Shown in pieces: positions 51,976 through 59,007 of a stretch of 64,000 bases of DNA. The DNA is taken from positions 558,001 through 622,000 of the forward strand of contig JACKHZ010000008.1 of assembly GCA_020638735.1 (NCBI GenBank). Reading direction: 5' to 3'. The position numbers and the translations under genes are program-made. This DNA comes from Planctomycetota bacterium (GTDB lineage: Bacteria; Planctomycetota; UBA1135; UBA2386). The notes beneath the pieces are model-generated. The model searched no databases, was not told the origin of the DNA, and saw only the letters and a program-made list of their open reading frames with translations. The first letter of the stretch is position 1, and each line of letters starts with the position of its first letter.

Positions 51976-53277
51976 TCACTGCCAGCGGGTCTTGCCGCCC
52001 CGCGGCGCCAGCACCGCGCGCACGCCGAGCCGCACGGCGTCGCCTTGGCCCGAGACGACCGCCAGCATGCCCGTGTCGAGCCGCGGATCGCGCTGGCCGA
52101 CGATGCGCGAGTAGGCGCCGCCGAGCTCGCTGCGCGCCAACACCCGCTCCGGCCCCATCGGGCTGCCGCCGTCGATGACGCGCTGGTAGAGCACGCGGTG
52201 CTGCTCCGCGATCTTGCTGTAGAGCGCGATCGCCTGGCGGCCGGGCCCACGGACCAGCGCGAAATGTTCGTGCGCGACGTTGCCGTGCGCCAGCGGCGGA
52301 TCCTCGACCAGCACCTCGGTGTGCCACTCGTCGCCGGCCTCGGCGTAGGCCACCAGCAGCTGCCCCTTGCCGTCGTGCTCTTCGTTGCCGGCCGGATAGA
52401 CGACCGTGCGTTCGCCGAACGGCCCGATCAGCAGCGAGCTGGCGTTGGCGACGAAGCGGCCGCTGTCGGGGCGCACGCTGACCTCGACGGGCGCCGGCTG
52501 GTCGAACGCCTCCCCGGCGAGCGCGAAGCTGCGGTAGCCGATGATCGAGTGCGACGGCGAGCTGCGGAACGTCGTGTGCGCGCGGCCGTCGTGCAGCTGC
52601 AGGTTGCCCCACACCGCGTAGTGGCTGGTGTTGACGGGGAACGGCCCGCGCCAGTCGCGGTCGTTCGGCCCGCGCATCATCAGACCGCTGCTCCAGCCGC
52701 TCGGCCACGGCGGCTGCTTCGGGTTGCGGTGCGTCGCGACGAACACGACCATCGTGTCGTCGGCGGCGATCGCCACGTCGTTGACACCGAACTGGTCCTC
52801 GGCGCCCGCGCCTTCCTGCAGCACCTCGTACTCCCCCAGCCATCGCCCCTGCTCCGTGTCGAAGCGCTGGTAGACCGCCGAAGAGAAGTCACTGCCGGGC
52901 AGCCGCGAGGACCACGCGACGTGCAGCAGGGGCGCGTGTGGGTCGCCGACGACCGCGCCCCAGTCGTTCCACGGGCCGGGCGCGTCGACGACGTGCCGCC
53001 AGCTCGCGCCGCCGTCGTCCGAACGATGCAGCGACAGCTGCCGCCCGTCCGCGTTCCGGTTGGCGACGCCATGGTGCATCACCAGCGTCCACAGCCGGCC
53101 GCGGTCGTCGGCGGTGAAGCCGGACGAGAACGAGCGCATCGCCGTCTCCCCCGATTCGCCGTCGGCGATCAGCGGCAGGCCGTCGGCGGCGACGCGCGCC
53201 TTCGGCTGTTCCTGCGCGGCGATCACGGCCACCAGCGCGCCGAACACCGTGAGCCGCAGCATCGTGGATCCGAGCAT
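51976..53277 (-). CDS. Secreted sialidase-fold (BNR/Asp-box) protein
   Basis: The 433-residue protein has a signal peptide (MLGSTMLRLTVFGALVAVIA, then AQEQ). A six-bladed sialidase-like propeller follows. A clear Asp-box is HRSDDGGASWRHV, and blade strands include LLHVAWSSRLPGSDFSSAVY, DDTMVVFVATHRNP and GRQAIALYSKIAEQHRVLYQ. The arginine triad of true sialidases cannot be assigned, so another sugar-binding or hydrolytic role is open. TACCAT lies eight bases before the ATG. It is 38 bases upstream of the symporter start on the same strand. Confidence 0.75.
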   Translation of the reverse strand: MLGSTMLRLTVFGALVAVIAAQEQPKARVAADGLPLIADGESGETAMRSFSSGFTADDRGRLWTLVMHHGVANRNADGRQLSLHRSDDGGASWRHVVDAPGPWNDWGAVVGDPHAPLLHVAWSSRLPGSDFSSAVYQRFDTEQGRWLGEYEVLQEGAGAEDQFGVNDVAIAADDTMVVFVATHRNPKQPPWPSGWSSGLMMRGPNDRDWRGPFPVNTSHYAVWGNLQLHDGRAHTTFRSSPSHSIIGYRSFALAGEAFDQPAPVEVSVRPDSGRFVANASSLLIGPFGERTVVYPAGNEEHDGKGQLLVAYAEAGDEWHTEVLVEDPPLAHGNVAHEHFALVRGPGRQAIALYSKIAEQHRVLYQRVIDGGSPMGPERVLARSELGGAYSRIVGQRDPRLDTGMLAVVSGQGDAVRLGVRAVLAPRGGKTRWQ

Positions 53278-53291
53278 GGCCGGCGATGGTA
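53275..53291 (-). promoter_or_regulatory. Leaderless-type -10 box of the sialidase-fold gene
   Basis: On the minus strand TACCAT (53291-53286) is followed by eight bases and ATG (53277). Confidence 0.45.
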
Positions 53292-53326
53292 GCCGATGCA
53301 GCGCTTGCCGACGGACCCGCGCCGTC

Positions 53327-53352
53327 TATCGTGCTCGCCCCGACCACGGATG
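53327..53352 (+). promoter_or_regulatory. -10 box of the membrane-protein pair
   Basis: TATCGT (53327-53332) lies 17 bases before the ATG at 53350, which predicts a leader of about ten bases. Confidence 0.4.
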
Positions 53353-53874
53353 TTCTCCCCACCCGTCATCGCCGCGATCTGGGCCGCAGTGGCCGTCGTC
53401 GCGTTGCTGCTCGCGCGCCGCGCCGGCCGCGACGGCCTCGCAGCGTGCGTGACGCTCACCACCTGCTGCGCGAGCCTGCACGCGTGGGGTTGGAACCGGC
53501 CGCTCTATCAGGCCGGGCGGCAGTGGCTGGTCGACCACGAGCTCTACGCCGGCCGCATGTGGCTCAAGGTGACGATCGGCGCGGTGGTCGTCGCCGGCCT
53601 GCTCGCGGCAGTGCGCCCGGCCTGGCGTCGTCTGCGCGGCTGGCCGCGCGCGCGCCTGGTCGCCTTCGCCGCGGCGCTGCTCGACGTCGGCTACATCGGC
53701 GCTCGCACCCTGTCGATCGACGGCTGGATGCCCGACGCGATCGCGTTCGAGCCGGGCAAAGGCGTGCTCGGCTTCGTGCTCGCCGCCGCGGCGCTCGCGG
53801 CCACGCCGTTCGCGCGGCGGCGACGGGACGCCGCCCCCGGCGAAGGAGGTGGCGTTGCCTTCCTCGGCCGATGA
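53350..53874 (+). CDS. Four-helix membrane protein, first of a pair
   Basis: The 174-residue protein has about four hydrophobic helices: near residues 5-21, 72-88, 100-115 and 135-152. It also carries Arg-rich cytoplasmic loops, and I recognise no family. It overlaps the next gene by 20 bases, and its C-terminal region encodes the Shine-Dalgarno site used by that gene. The layout (tyrosine-containing entry, GLL/GLV helix, basic loop, AR-rich helix, final GL/AAA helix) resembles that of the second protein, so the two may be diverged paralogues. Confidence 0.6.
   Translation: MFSPPVIAAIWAAVAVVALLLARRAGRDGLAACVTLTTCCASLHAWGWNRPLYQAGRQWLVDHELYAGRMWLKVTIGAVVVAGLLAAVRPAWRRLRGWPRARLVAFAAALLDVGYIGARTLSIDGWMPDAIAFEPGKGVLGFVLAAAALAATPFARRRRDAAPGEGGGVAFLGR
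53843..53857 (+). promoter_or_regulatory. Shine-Dalgarno site deciding a TTG start
   Basis: AAGGAGG (53843-53849) lies five bases before a TTG (53855). The in-frame GTG at 53849 would overlap the site itself, so TTG is the better start. Confidence 0.5.
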
Positions 53875-54406
53875 CGTGTTCGACGCGCCGGTCGTCGAGG
53901 CCGTGCTGTGGGGCCTCGCCGGCGCCGGCGCGGTGTGGCGCGCCCGCGCCGCCGCGCCGGGCAGCCGCCGCGTGTTCACGCTGGTCGCGGTGTGCGTGAC
54001 GGTGTTCGTCATCGACAAGGTGTGGGACGTCTACAGCGCGCTGCACGGCGTCGGCCGCTGGCTGGCGACGACCATCGACCCGGTCGATCAGCTGCGCGGG
54101 CCGCACGCCGCGTATCGCAACGCTGCGTTGGCGGCGATCGGGCTCACAGGGCTGGTGGCGCTGTGGTGGTGGCTGCGCCGCGAACGCCGCCTCGATCGCG
54201 GCCGCTGGCTGTGTGTCTGCGGCATCGGCGTGGTCGCGGCGCTGGTCGTCGCGCGGCTGGTGCCGGAGCTGCAGGAACGGCTCGCCGGACTGCCGCTGAA
54301 GGCCGCCGAGCTGCTGGCGTGGCTGCTCGTCGTGGCCGGCCTGCTGCAGCGCGAGCGCGGGGCCAGCTCGCCGACGCTGCGCGACGGCTTCGTCAGCGGA
54401 CGTTGA
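53855..54406 (+). CDS. Four-helix membrane protein, second of a pair
   Basis: The 183-residue protein starts at TTG behind a strong Shine-Dalgarno site within the upstream gene. It has membrane helices near residues 12-24, 36-52, 86-104, 118-134 and 149-165 and an Arg-rich loop (LRRERRLDRGRW). No family is recognised. The pair is probably an operon whose products form a complex, but nothing in the sequence indicates a role. It ends four bases from the stop of the convergent LRR gene. Confidence 0.6.
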   Translation: MPSSADDVFDAPVVEAVLWGLAGAGAVWRARAAAPGSRRVFTLVAVCVTVFVIDKVWDVYSALHGVGRWLATTIDPVDQLRGPHAAYRNAALAAIGLTGLVALWWWLRRERRLDRGRWLCVCGIGVVAALVVARLVPELQERLAGLPLKAAELLAWLLVVAGLLQRERGASSPTLRDGFVSGR

Positions 54407-54410
54407 CGGC

Positions 54411-55748
54411 TCAGCTGCCGGCCGGCTGGCCGATCAGGTCGCAGCGAGGGTAGCGCTGACGCAGCGCAGCGCACAGCTCGGCCGGGAACCCGTTCGCATC
54501 CAGCATCAGCGCGGTCGCGCGCGGCAGCCGATCGGCATCGAGCGCGCGTTGCCAGTGCTCGGCCGCGAGCGGGTTGCCGCGCACGTCCAGCGCGTCGACG
54601 GCAGCGCCGCCGGCGAGCGCGTCGAGGCCGTCCGGGCCGATGCCGCAGCCGGCGAGCGCCAGCACCGCAGGCAGTCGCGCCGCACCCGCCAGCAGTCGGG
54701 CGCCGTCGTCGCCCAGCGGGTTGCCGGCCAGCGACAGCTCGACGAGGCGCGGCCAGCACGCCGCGCCGAGCAGCACGCGCAGCTCGCCGGCGCCGAGGCC
54801 GGTGCGCGACAGCCACGCCCGGTCGAGCAGCGGCGCGCGGGTCAGCGCGACCGCCGCCGCGCCGCCGATCGCGCAGCCGACGAGGTTGCACGCGGTCAGG
54901 CCGGCGAACCAGCGGCTCGCCGACAACGCCTCGATGGCAGGCGCCGAGAACGCGTTGTCGCGGTAGCCGACGTTCGCCACGTCGAGCCGCGTCAACGCCA
55001 GCGACGCCGCGGCGAGCGCTGCCAGCGCGTCGTCGCCGAGTGCCTGCCCGCGCAGCTGCAGCTCGCGCAGCTGCGACGCCCACGACGCCGCTGCCAGCGC
55101 GCGCGCGCCGGCGTCGCCGATGCCTTCGGTGAAGCCCTCGAACTCGAGCACGGCCAACGTCGCCGGCGCCGCGCCCGCCGCCATCGCGGTCACGACCGCG
55201 GCCTGCGACATGCCCGGGCCGAGCGACATCGAGCGCAGCCGCCGCCAGACCGGCGCCGCGCAGAGGCGCCGCCACGCTGCCGGCGCGCAGTCCCCTTCGG
55301 GTACCGACAGCGACCGCACCCCGCCGAACGCTTCGCACGCGCACAGCGCCTCGAGGTCGTCGTCGTTCACGCCGTCGTCTTCGAAGTCGATCGCCACCGA
55401 GGTCGCCGGCGCCGCGGCACACAGCGCCGGCAGGTGCTCCGCGAGCGCGCGCGGCGAACCGCTGGCATGCCCGACCAGCCCGCGCACGAAGCGCACGTCG
55501 AGCGCGCCGGTCGGCACGGCGCCGCGCCACGCCGCGCCGTGCGTCGCGAGCATCGCCCGTTCGCGCCGACGCAGCGCCGGTTCGTCGGGGTGCCAGGCCG
55601 GCAGCCCCGCCAGCGCCAGCTGCACGTCGATCAGCTCGCCGCGTGCATCCCCGGCGGCACGCCACGCCGCCGCCAGCGCGCGCCGCGGCGCGTCGTCGTC
55701 GGGTGCGGCCAGCACGTCTGCGAGCAGTTCGTCGGGCGAAGCGGGCAT
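54411..55748 (-). CDS. TIGR02996-type leucine-rich-repeat protein
   Basis: The 445-residue protein begins with the TIGR02996 domain, a short helical module found at the head of repeat proteins in planctomycetes and myxobacteria: DELLADVLAAPDDDAPRRAL, then GDARGELIDVQLALAGL and ERAMLATHGAAW. RNase-inhibitor-type LRRs follow, for example LRELQLRGQALGDDALAALA, LTACNLVGCAIGGAAAVAL, LVELSLAGNPLGDDGARLLA and VDALDVRGNPLAAEHWQRAL. It has no signal peptide and should be a cytoplasmic interaction protein. CATCAT lies six bases before the ATG. Confidence 0.87.
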   Translation of the reverse strand: MPASPDELLADVLAAPDDDAPRRALAAAWRAAGDARGELIDVQLALAGLPAWHPDEPALRRRERAMLATHGAAWRGAVPTGALDVRFVRGLVGHASGSPRALAEHLPALCAAAPATSVAIDFEDDGVNDDDLEALCACEAFGGVRSLSVPEGDCAPAAWRRLCAAPVWRRLRSMSLGPGMSQAAVVTAMAAGAAPATLAVLEFEGFTEGIGDAGARALAAASWASQLRELQLRGQALGDDALAALAAASLALTRLDVANVGYRDNAFSAPAIEALSASRWFAGLTACNLVGCAIGGAAAVALTRAPLLDRAWLSRTGLGAGELRVLLGAACWPRLVELSLAGNPLGDDGARLLAGAARLPAVLALAGCGIGPDGLDALAGGAAVDALDVRGNPLAAEHWQRALDADRLPRATALMLDANGFPAELCAALRQRYPRCDLIGQPAGS

Positions 55749-55760
55749 CGCCAGATGATG
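55746..55760 (-). promoter_or_regulatory. Variant -10 box (CATCAT) of the LRR gene
   Basis: On the minus strand CATCAT (55760-55755) is followed by six bases and ATG (55748). Confidence 0.35.
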
Positions 55761-55793
55761 CCCGCTGACGACGCGACTTGCCCGCCGCGAACG

Positions 55794-56807
55794 TCAGTCG
55801 CTCGCCGACAGCTTCGCCAGCAGCGCCTCGAGCTGCTCGAAGGTGCCGCCCCAGCCGGCGCGCATCGAGTCGAAGCCCTGCAGGAACGTCGCCAGCTCGT
55901 CGCCGGTCGCACCCGCCGCGCGGGCGCGCATCGTCAGCACGGTGCCGCGGCCGAGGCCGGCGTGGTCCTCGAAGACGACCGTGGAGTGGATGCGCAGCGG
56001 CCACGACGCCGAGAACGGCGCGCGCACGACCGCGCCGGCCTCGTCGGCGAACGACGCGTCGAACACCAGGCGCTGCTCCGGCACGACCTGCTCGAACACC
56101 CACACGCCGAACATCGGCGGATGCCCTTCGAAGCGCATCGAGTAGTGGAACACGCCGCCCGCACGCACCTCGAGACGCTCCACCTGCAGCTGGGAGCCCT
56201 TCGGCCCGAACCACGCGGCAAGGTGTTCGGCGCGCGTCCAGACGTCGTAGACCAGCTCGCGCGGCGCCCGCAGCACCCGCTGCAGCACCAGCTCCTCGCC
56301 GGACGCGGCGGCGCCGTGCAGCTGCCGGTCGGCGTGTTCGGCCATGCGCTGCAACGTCTGCTTGCCGCCCTCGAGCGCGCCGAAGTCGCGGATGACGCGA
56401 TCGCGCTGCGCGCGGTCCGCGAACTGCGAACGCATCGTCACGCGGGTCTGCGTCGGCGACAACTCGTCGAATGTCACCGTGGTGTGGAAGTCGACCGGCT
56501 CGCCGCCGGCGTCACCGCCGTGCCGGAACACCAGCCGCGCCGGCGCGGCGACCTCGAGGTAGGAGATGACGTTCCGGTACTGCTGCCCGTCCGGGCCGTG
56601 CATCGTGTAGCGCCACTCGCCGCCGGGCCGCACGTCCATGGCCTGCGTGTTGGTGGTGAAGCCGGTCGGGCCCCACCACAGGTGCACCTGCGTCGGCTCG
56701 GTCCAGATGCGCCACACCAGCGCGCGCGGCGCGTCGACGACCCTGCTGAGCAGGATCTCGCGGTCGGAAGGCAGCTCGGGGGTGGCGGGTCTCGGGTCGG
56801 TGCTCAT
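55794..56807 (-). CDS. Tandem SRPBCC (AHSA1-like) protein
   Basis: The 337-residue protein is two AHSA1-type SRPBCC domains in one chain; single-domain proteins of about 150 residues are usual. Domain 1 (about residues 17-160) has LSRVVDAPRALVWRIWTEPT, HLWWGPTGFTT and GGEWRYTMHGPDG. Domain 2 (about 172-335) has LQRVLRAPRELVYDVWTRAE, LAAWFGPKG and GGVFHYSMRFEG, and ends in FLQGFDSMRAGWGGTFEQLE. These folds bind hydrophobic ligands. Its ATG overlaps the stop of the ArsR-type repressor (TGATG), a pairing that is common for single AHSA1 genes. Confidence 0.9.
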   Translation of the reverse strand: MSTDPRPATPELPSDREILLSRVVDAPRALVWRIWTEPTQVHLWWGPTGFTTNTQAMDVRPGGEWRYTMHGPDGQQYRNVISYLEVAAPARLVFRHGGDAGGEPVDFHTTVTFDELSPTQTRVTMRSQFADRAQRDRVIRDFGALEGGKQTLQRMAEHADRQLHGAAASGEELVLQRVLRAPRELVYDVWTRAEHLAAWFGPKGSQLQVERLEVRAGGVFHYSMRFEGHPPMFGVWVFEQVVPEQRLVFDASFADEAGAVVRAPFSASWPLRIHSTVVFEDHAGLGRGTVLTMRARAAGATGDELATFLQGFDSMRAGWGGTFEQLEALLAKLSASD

Positions 56808-57169
56808 CAACGGTCTTCCTTGTCGCGCTGCGGGTCGCGGTTCTGTAGTTGGTCGAGGTAGTCGGCCATGCGGTCGAGGCGCTGCTCCCACTGTTCGCGG
56901 TAGGCGTCGATCCAGCTCGCCGCGTCGCGCAGCGGCCTCGCGCGCAGCTGACACGGCCGGAACTGCGCGCGTTGGCCGCGGGTGACGAGGCCGGCGCGCT
57001 CCAGCACCTTCAGGTGCTTGGAGACGGCCGGCAGGCTGATCGCGAACGGCGCCGCCAGCTCGAGCACGGTCGCGTTGCCGCGCGCGAGGCGCGCCAGGAT
57101 CGCGCGGCGCGTCGGGTCGGCGAGCGCGGCGAACGTCGCGCTGAGGGCATCGGGGGCGGCGGTGGCCAT
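56807..57169 (-). CDS. ArsR-family transcriptional repressor
   Basis: The 120-residue winged-helix protein has the ArsR fold: ALADPTRRAILARLARGNAT, the recognition helix region AAPFAISLPAVSKHLKVLER and the wing AGLVTRGQRAQFRPCQL. It lacks the metal-binding ELCVCDL motif, so it belongs to the SdpR-like, ligand- or partner-controlled group. It is followed directly by the tandem SRPBCC gene. A palindromic AT-rich site before its start is the likely operator for autorepression. Confidence 0.92.
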   Translation of the reverse strand: MATAAPDALSATFAALADPTRRAILARLARGNATVLELAAPFAISLPAVSKHLKVLERAGLVTRGQRAQFRPCQLRARPLRDAASWIDAYREQWEQRLDRMADYLDQLQNRDPQRDKEDR

Positions 57170-57174
57170 CTTTG

Positions 57175-57194
57175 TTTAACCGATTGGTTTAATA
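57175..57194 (-). promoter_or_regulatory. Likely ArsR operator and -10 box
   Basis: TTTAACCGATTGGTTTAA (57175-57192) is an imperfect palindrome with 14 of 18 positions symmetric, and it stands out as an AT-rich island. On the minus strand TATTAA (57194-57189) overlaps it and can serve as the -10 box. Repressor binding here would block the ArsR/SRPBCC operon. Confidence 0.55.
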
Positions 57195-57251
57195 CCGACC
57201 GGGCCGCCGGGTGTCAAGCGACTGCCCCGGCGGCCGTCTCCAGCGGCCGGC

Positions 57252-57270
57252 TATGCTCGCCCCGCCGATG
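57252..57270 (+). promoter_or_regulatory. -10 box of waaG
   Basis: TATGCT (57252-57257) is followed by ten bases and ATG (57268). The in-frame ATG at 57253 lies inside the box, so it is unlikely to be the start. Confidence 0.45.
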
Positions 57271-58395
57271 CAGATCGCCCTCGCCGTGCTCCGCTACTTC
57301 CCGCACGGCGGCGTGCAGCGCGACCTGGTGGCGACGGCGAACGAGCTGCGCGGACGCGGCCACGGCGTGCGCATCGTCTGCCACACCTGGCACGGCGAAC
57401 GACGCGACCTCGACGTCGTGGTGCTGCCCGTCGCCGGCGGCAGCAACCACGCCCGCGCCGCACGCTTCGCCGCGGCGCTCGCCTCGCACCTCGCAGCACG
57501 CCCCGCCGACGTCGTCGTCGGCTTCGACAAGCTGCCCGGTCTCGACGTCTGCTACTGCGCCGATCCGAGCTTCGTCACCCGCACCGCGCACCGGCCGTGG
57601 CCGTACCGGCTGCTGCCGCGCCACCGCACCTTCCGCGCGCTGGAGGCGGCGGTGTTCACGCCCCGGTCGCCGACCCGCGTGCTGCTGCTCGCCGAACGGC
57701 AGCGCCGCGACTACCAGCGCGTCTGGGGCACGCCGGACGAACGCCTCGTCGTGCTGCCGCCCGGCGTCGCCGCCGACCGCCGACGCGACGCCGACGCGGC
57801 GGCGCTGCGCGGGCGCGTGCGCCGCGAGCTCGGCGTCGCCGACGACCAGCTGCTGCTGCTCGCGCTCGCCGCCAACCTGCAGCTGAAGGGCTGTGACCGC
57901 ACGCTGCGCGCGATCGCCGCGCTGCCGGCCGCGCTGCGCGCGCGGGTGCGCTTCGTCGCGGTCGGCGAGGCCGCCCCCGCCGCGCTGCCTCGGCTCGCGC
58001 AGAAGGTCGGCGTCGGCGCGCAGACGACGTTCGCGCCGGGCCGCGACGACGTGCCGGCGCTGCTGCAGGCGGCGGACCTGCTGGTGCACCCGGCGCGCTA
58101 CGACACCACCGGCACGGTGCTGCTCGAGGCGCTGGTCGCCGGCCTGCCGGTGCTGTGCAGCGACGCCTGCGGCTTCGCGCCGCTGGTGCGCGACGCCGGC
58201 GCCGGTCGCGTCCTCGACGAGCCGTTCGCCCAGCCGGCGCTCGACGCGGCGCTGCGCGAATTGCTGCTCGCCGACCGCACGGCGCTGCAGCAGCGCGCGC
58301 TCGCATGGGCCGCCGATCGCGAGCTGCACGGCCTGCACGAGCGCGTCGCCGACGAGATCGAGCTCACGGCGGCGGCTCGATCGACAGCGAGGTGA
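57268..58395 (+). CDS. waaG: LPS core glucosyltransferase, WaaG-like
   Basis: This 375-residue GT-B enzyme of family GT4 has almost the length of E. coli WaaG, which adds the first glucose to heptose II of the LPS core. It shares its special stretches: LRYFPHGGVQRDLV at the N-terminus, VVGFDKLPGLDVCYCAD, LLPPGVAADRR and GRDDVPALLQAADLLVHPA. The nucleotide-binding VLLEALVAGLPVLCSDACGF includes the GT4 glutamates. It acts at the inner face of the membrane. Together with gmhA it argues for a heptose-containing LPS core. Its 3' end overlaps the convergent DUF2459 gene by 32 bases. Confidence 0.88.
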   Translation: MQIALAVLRYFPHGGVQRDLVATANELRGRGHGVRIVCHTWHGERRDLDVVVLPVAGGSNHARAARFAAALASHLAARPADVVVGFDKLPGLDVCYCADPSFVTRTAHRPWPYRLLPRHRTFRALEAAVFTPRSPTRVLLLAERQRRDYQRVWGTPDERLVVLPPGVAADRRRDADAAALRGRVRRELGVADDQLLLLALAANLQLKGCDRTLRAIAALPAALRARVRFVAVGEAAPAALPRLAQKVGVGAQTTFAPGRDDVPALLQAADLLVHPARYDTTGTVLLEALVAGLPVLCSDACGFAPLVRDAGAGRVLDEPFAQPALDAALRELLLADRTALQQRALAWAADRELHGLHERVADEIELTAAARSTAR

Positions 58396-58945
58396 CGATC
58401 GGCCGCCAGCCGACCTCGCAGCCGAGCAGCTCGAGCCATTCGCCGACGCGATCGTTGCAGTTCGCCGCCCACCAGTAGCCGCCGTCGTCGGGCACGAACT
58501 CCATGCGGTAGCGCGGCTGCGCGACGAGGCCTTCGCTGCCCGCATCGAACGCCTGCTGCAGCACCGCGCGCAACAGCACGGCGCGCTCGCGCTCCACCTG
58601 GACGCCGAGCAGCTCGGCCCAGGACGCGACCTCGCGCAGGCGTCGGTCGTCGCGCGCTCGGAAGACACGCCGCGCGAACGCCCCCTGCGTCGGCCACAGC
58701 ACCGTCTCGAACACGCGATACCAGGCGTCGTTGCCGCACGCGTACCAGCTCCAATCGCCGAAGCCGAACTCGACCCACACGCCGCCGTCGCCGATCGGCG
58801 GCAACACCAGGCCGGTGTGCAACGCCTCGCGCAGCACGAACACCGTCACGGGGTCGCGCAGGTCCGTCGGCGGCGTCACCGGCGCGGCACACGCGGAGAA
58901 GAACAGCGTGACCGGGATCATCGCCCGAACGAAGCAAGCACTCAC
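58364..58945 (-). CDS. DUF2459 lipoprotein
   Basis: The 193-residue protein matches DUF2459 (TIGR02117-like): VFVLREALHTGLVLPP, VWVEFGFGDWSWYACG and the C-terminal WWAANCNDRVGEWLELLGCE. Three His/Cys-containing patches suggest a papain-like or NlpC-like fold. The GTG start (VSACFVRAMIPVTLFFSACA) lies ten bases after a TAGCAT box and gives a lipoprotein signal with Cys19. ATG starts at 58957 and 58921 are possible. DUF2459 proteins are uncharacterised. Confidence 0.8.
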   Translation of the reverse strand: MSACFVRAMIPVTLFFSACAAPVTPPTDLRDPVTVFVLREALHTGLVLPPIGDGGVWVEFGFGDWSWYACGNDAWYRVFETVLWPTQGAFARRVFRARDDRRLREVASWAELLGVQVERERAVLLRAVLQQAFDAGSEGLVAQPRYRMEFVPDDGGYWWAANCNDRVGEWLELLGCEVGWRPIVTSLSIEPPP

Positions 58946-58961
58946 GAAGCCGCGCATGCTA
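58943..58961 (-). promoter_or_regulatory. -10 box of the DUF2459 gene
   Basis: On the minus strand TAGCAT (58961-58956) is followed by ten bases and GTG (58945). An ATG inside the box (58957) would lie upstream of the transcript. Confidence 0.4.
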
Positions 58962-58990
58962 GCGGCGGTGACCGCACGCGCCGAGCCCTC

Positions 58991-59007
58991 TACTGTGCTC
59001 CCGTATG
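58991..59007 (+). promoter_or_regulatory. Leaderless-type -10 box of the 680-residue secreted protein gene
   Basis: TACTGT (58991-58996) is followed by eight bases and ATG (59005). No Shine-Dalgarno sequence is present. Confidence 0.5.

Noticed and set aside
58364..58395. Overlap of waaG and the DUF2459 gene as a frameshift or assembly error
   Set aside because: Both proteins end naturally and have normal lengths. A 32-base tail-to-tail overlap is plausible in such a compact genome.
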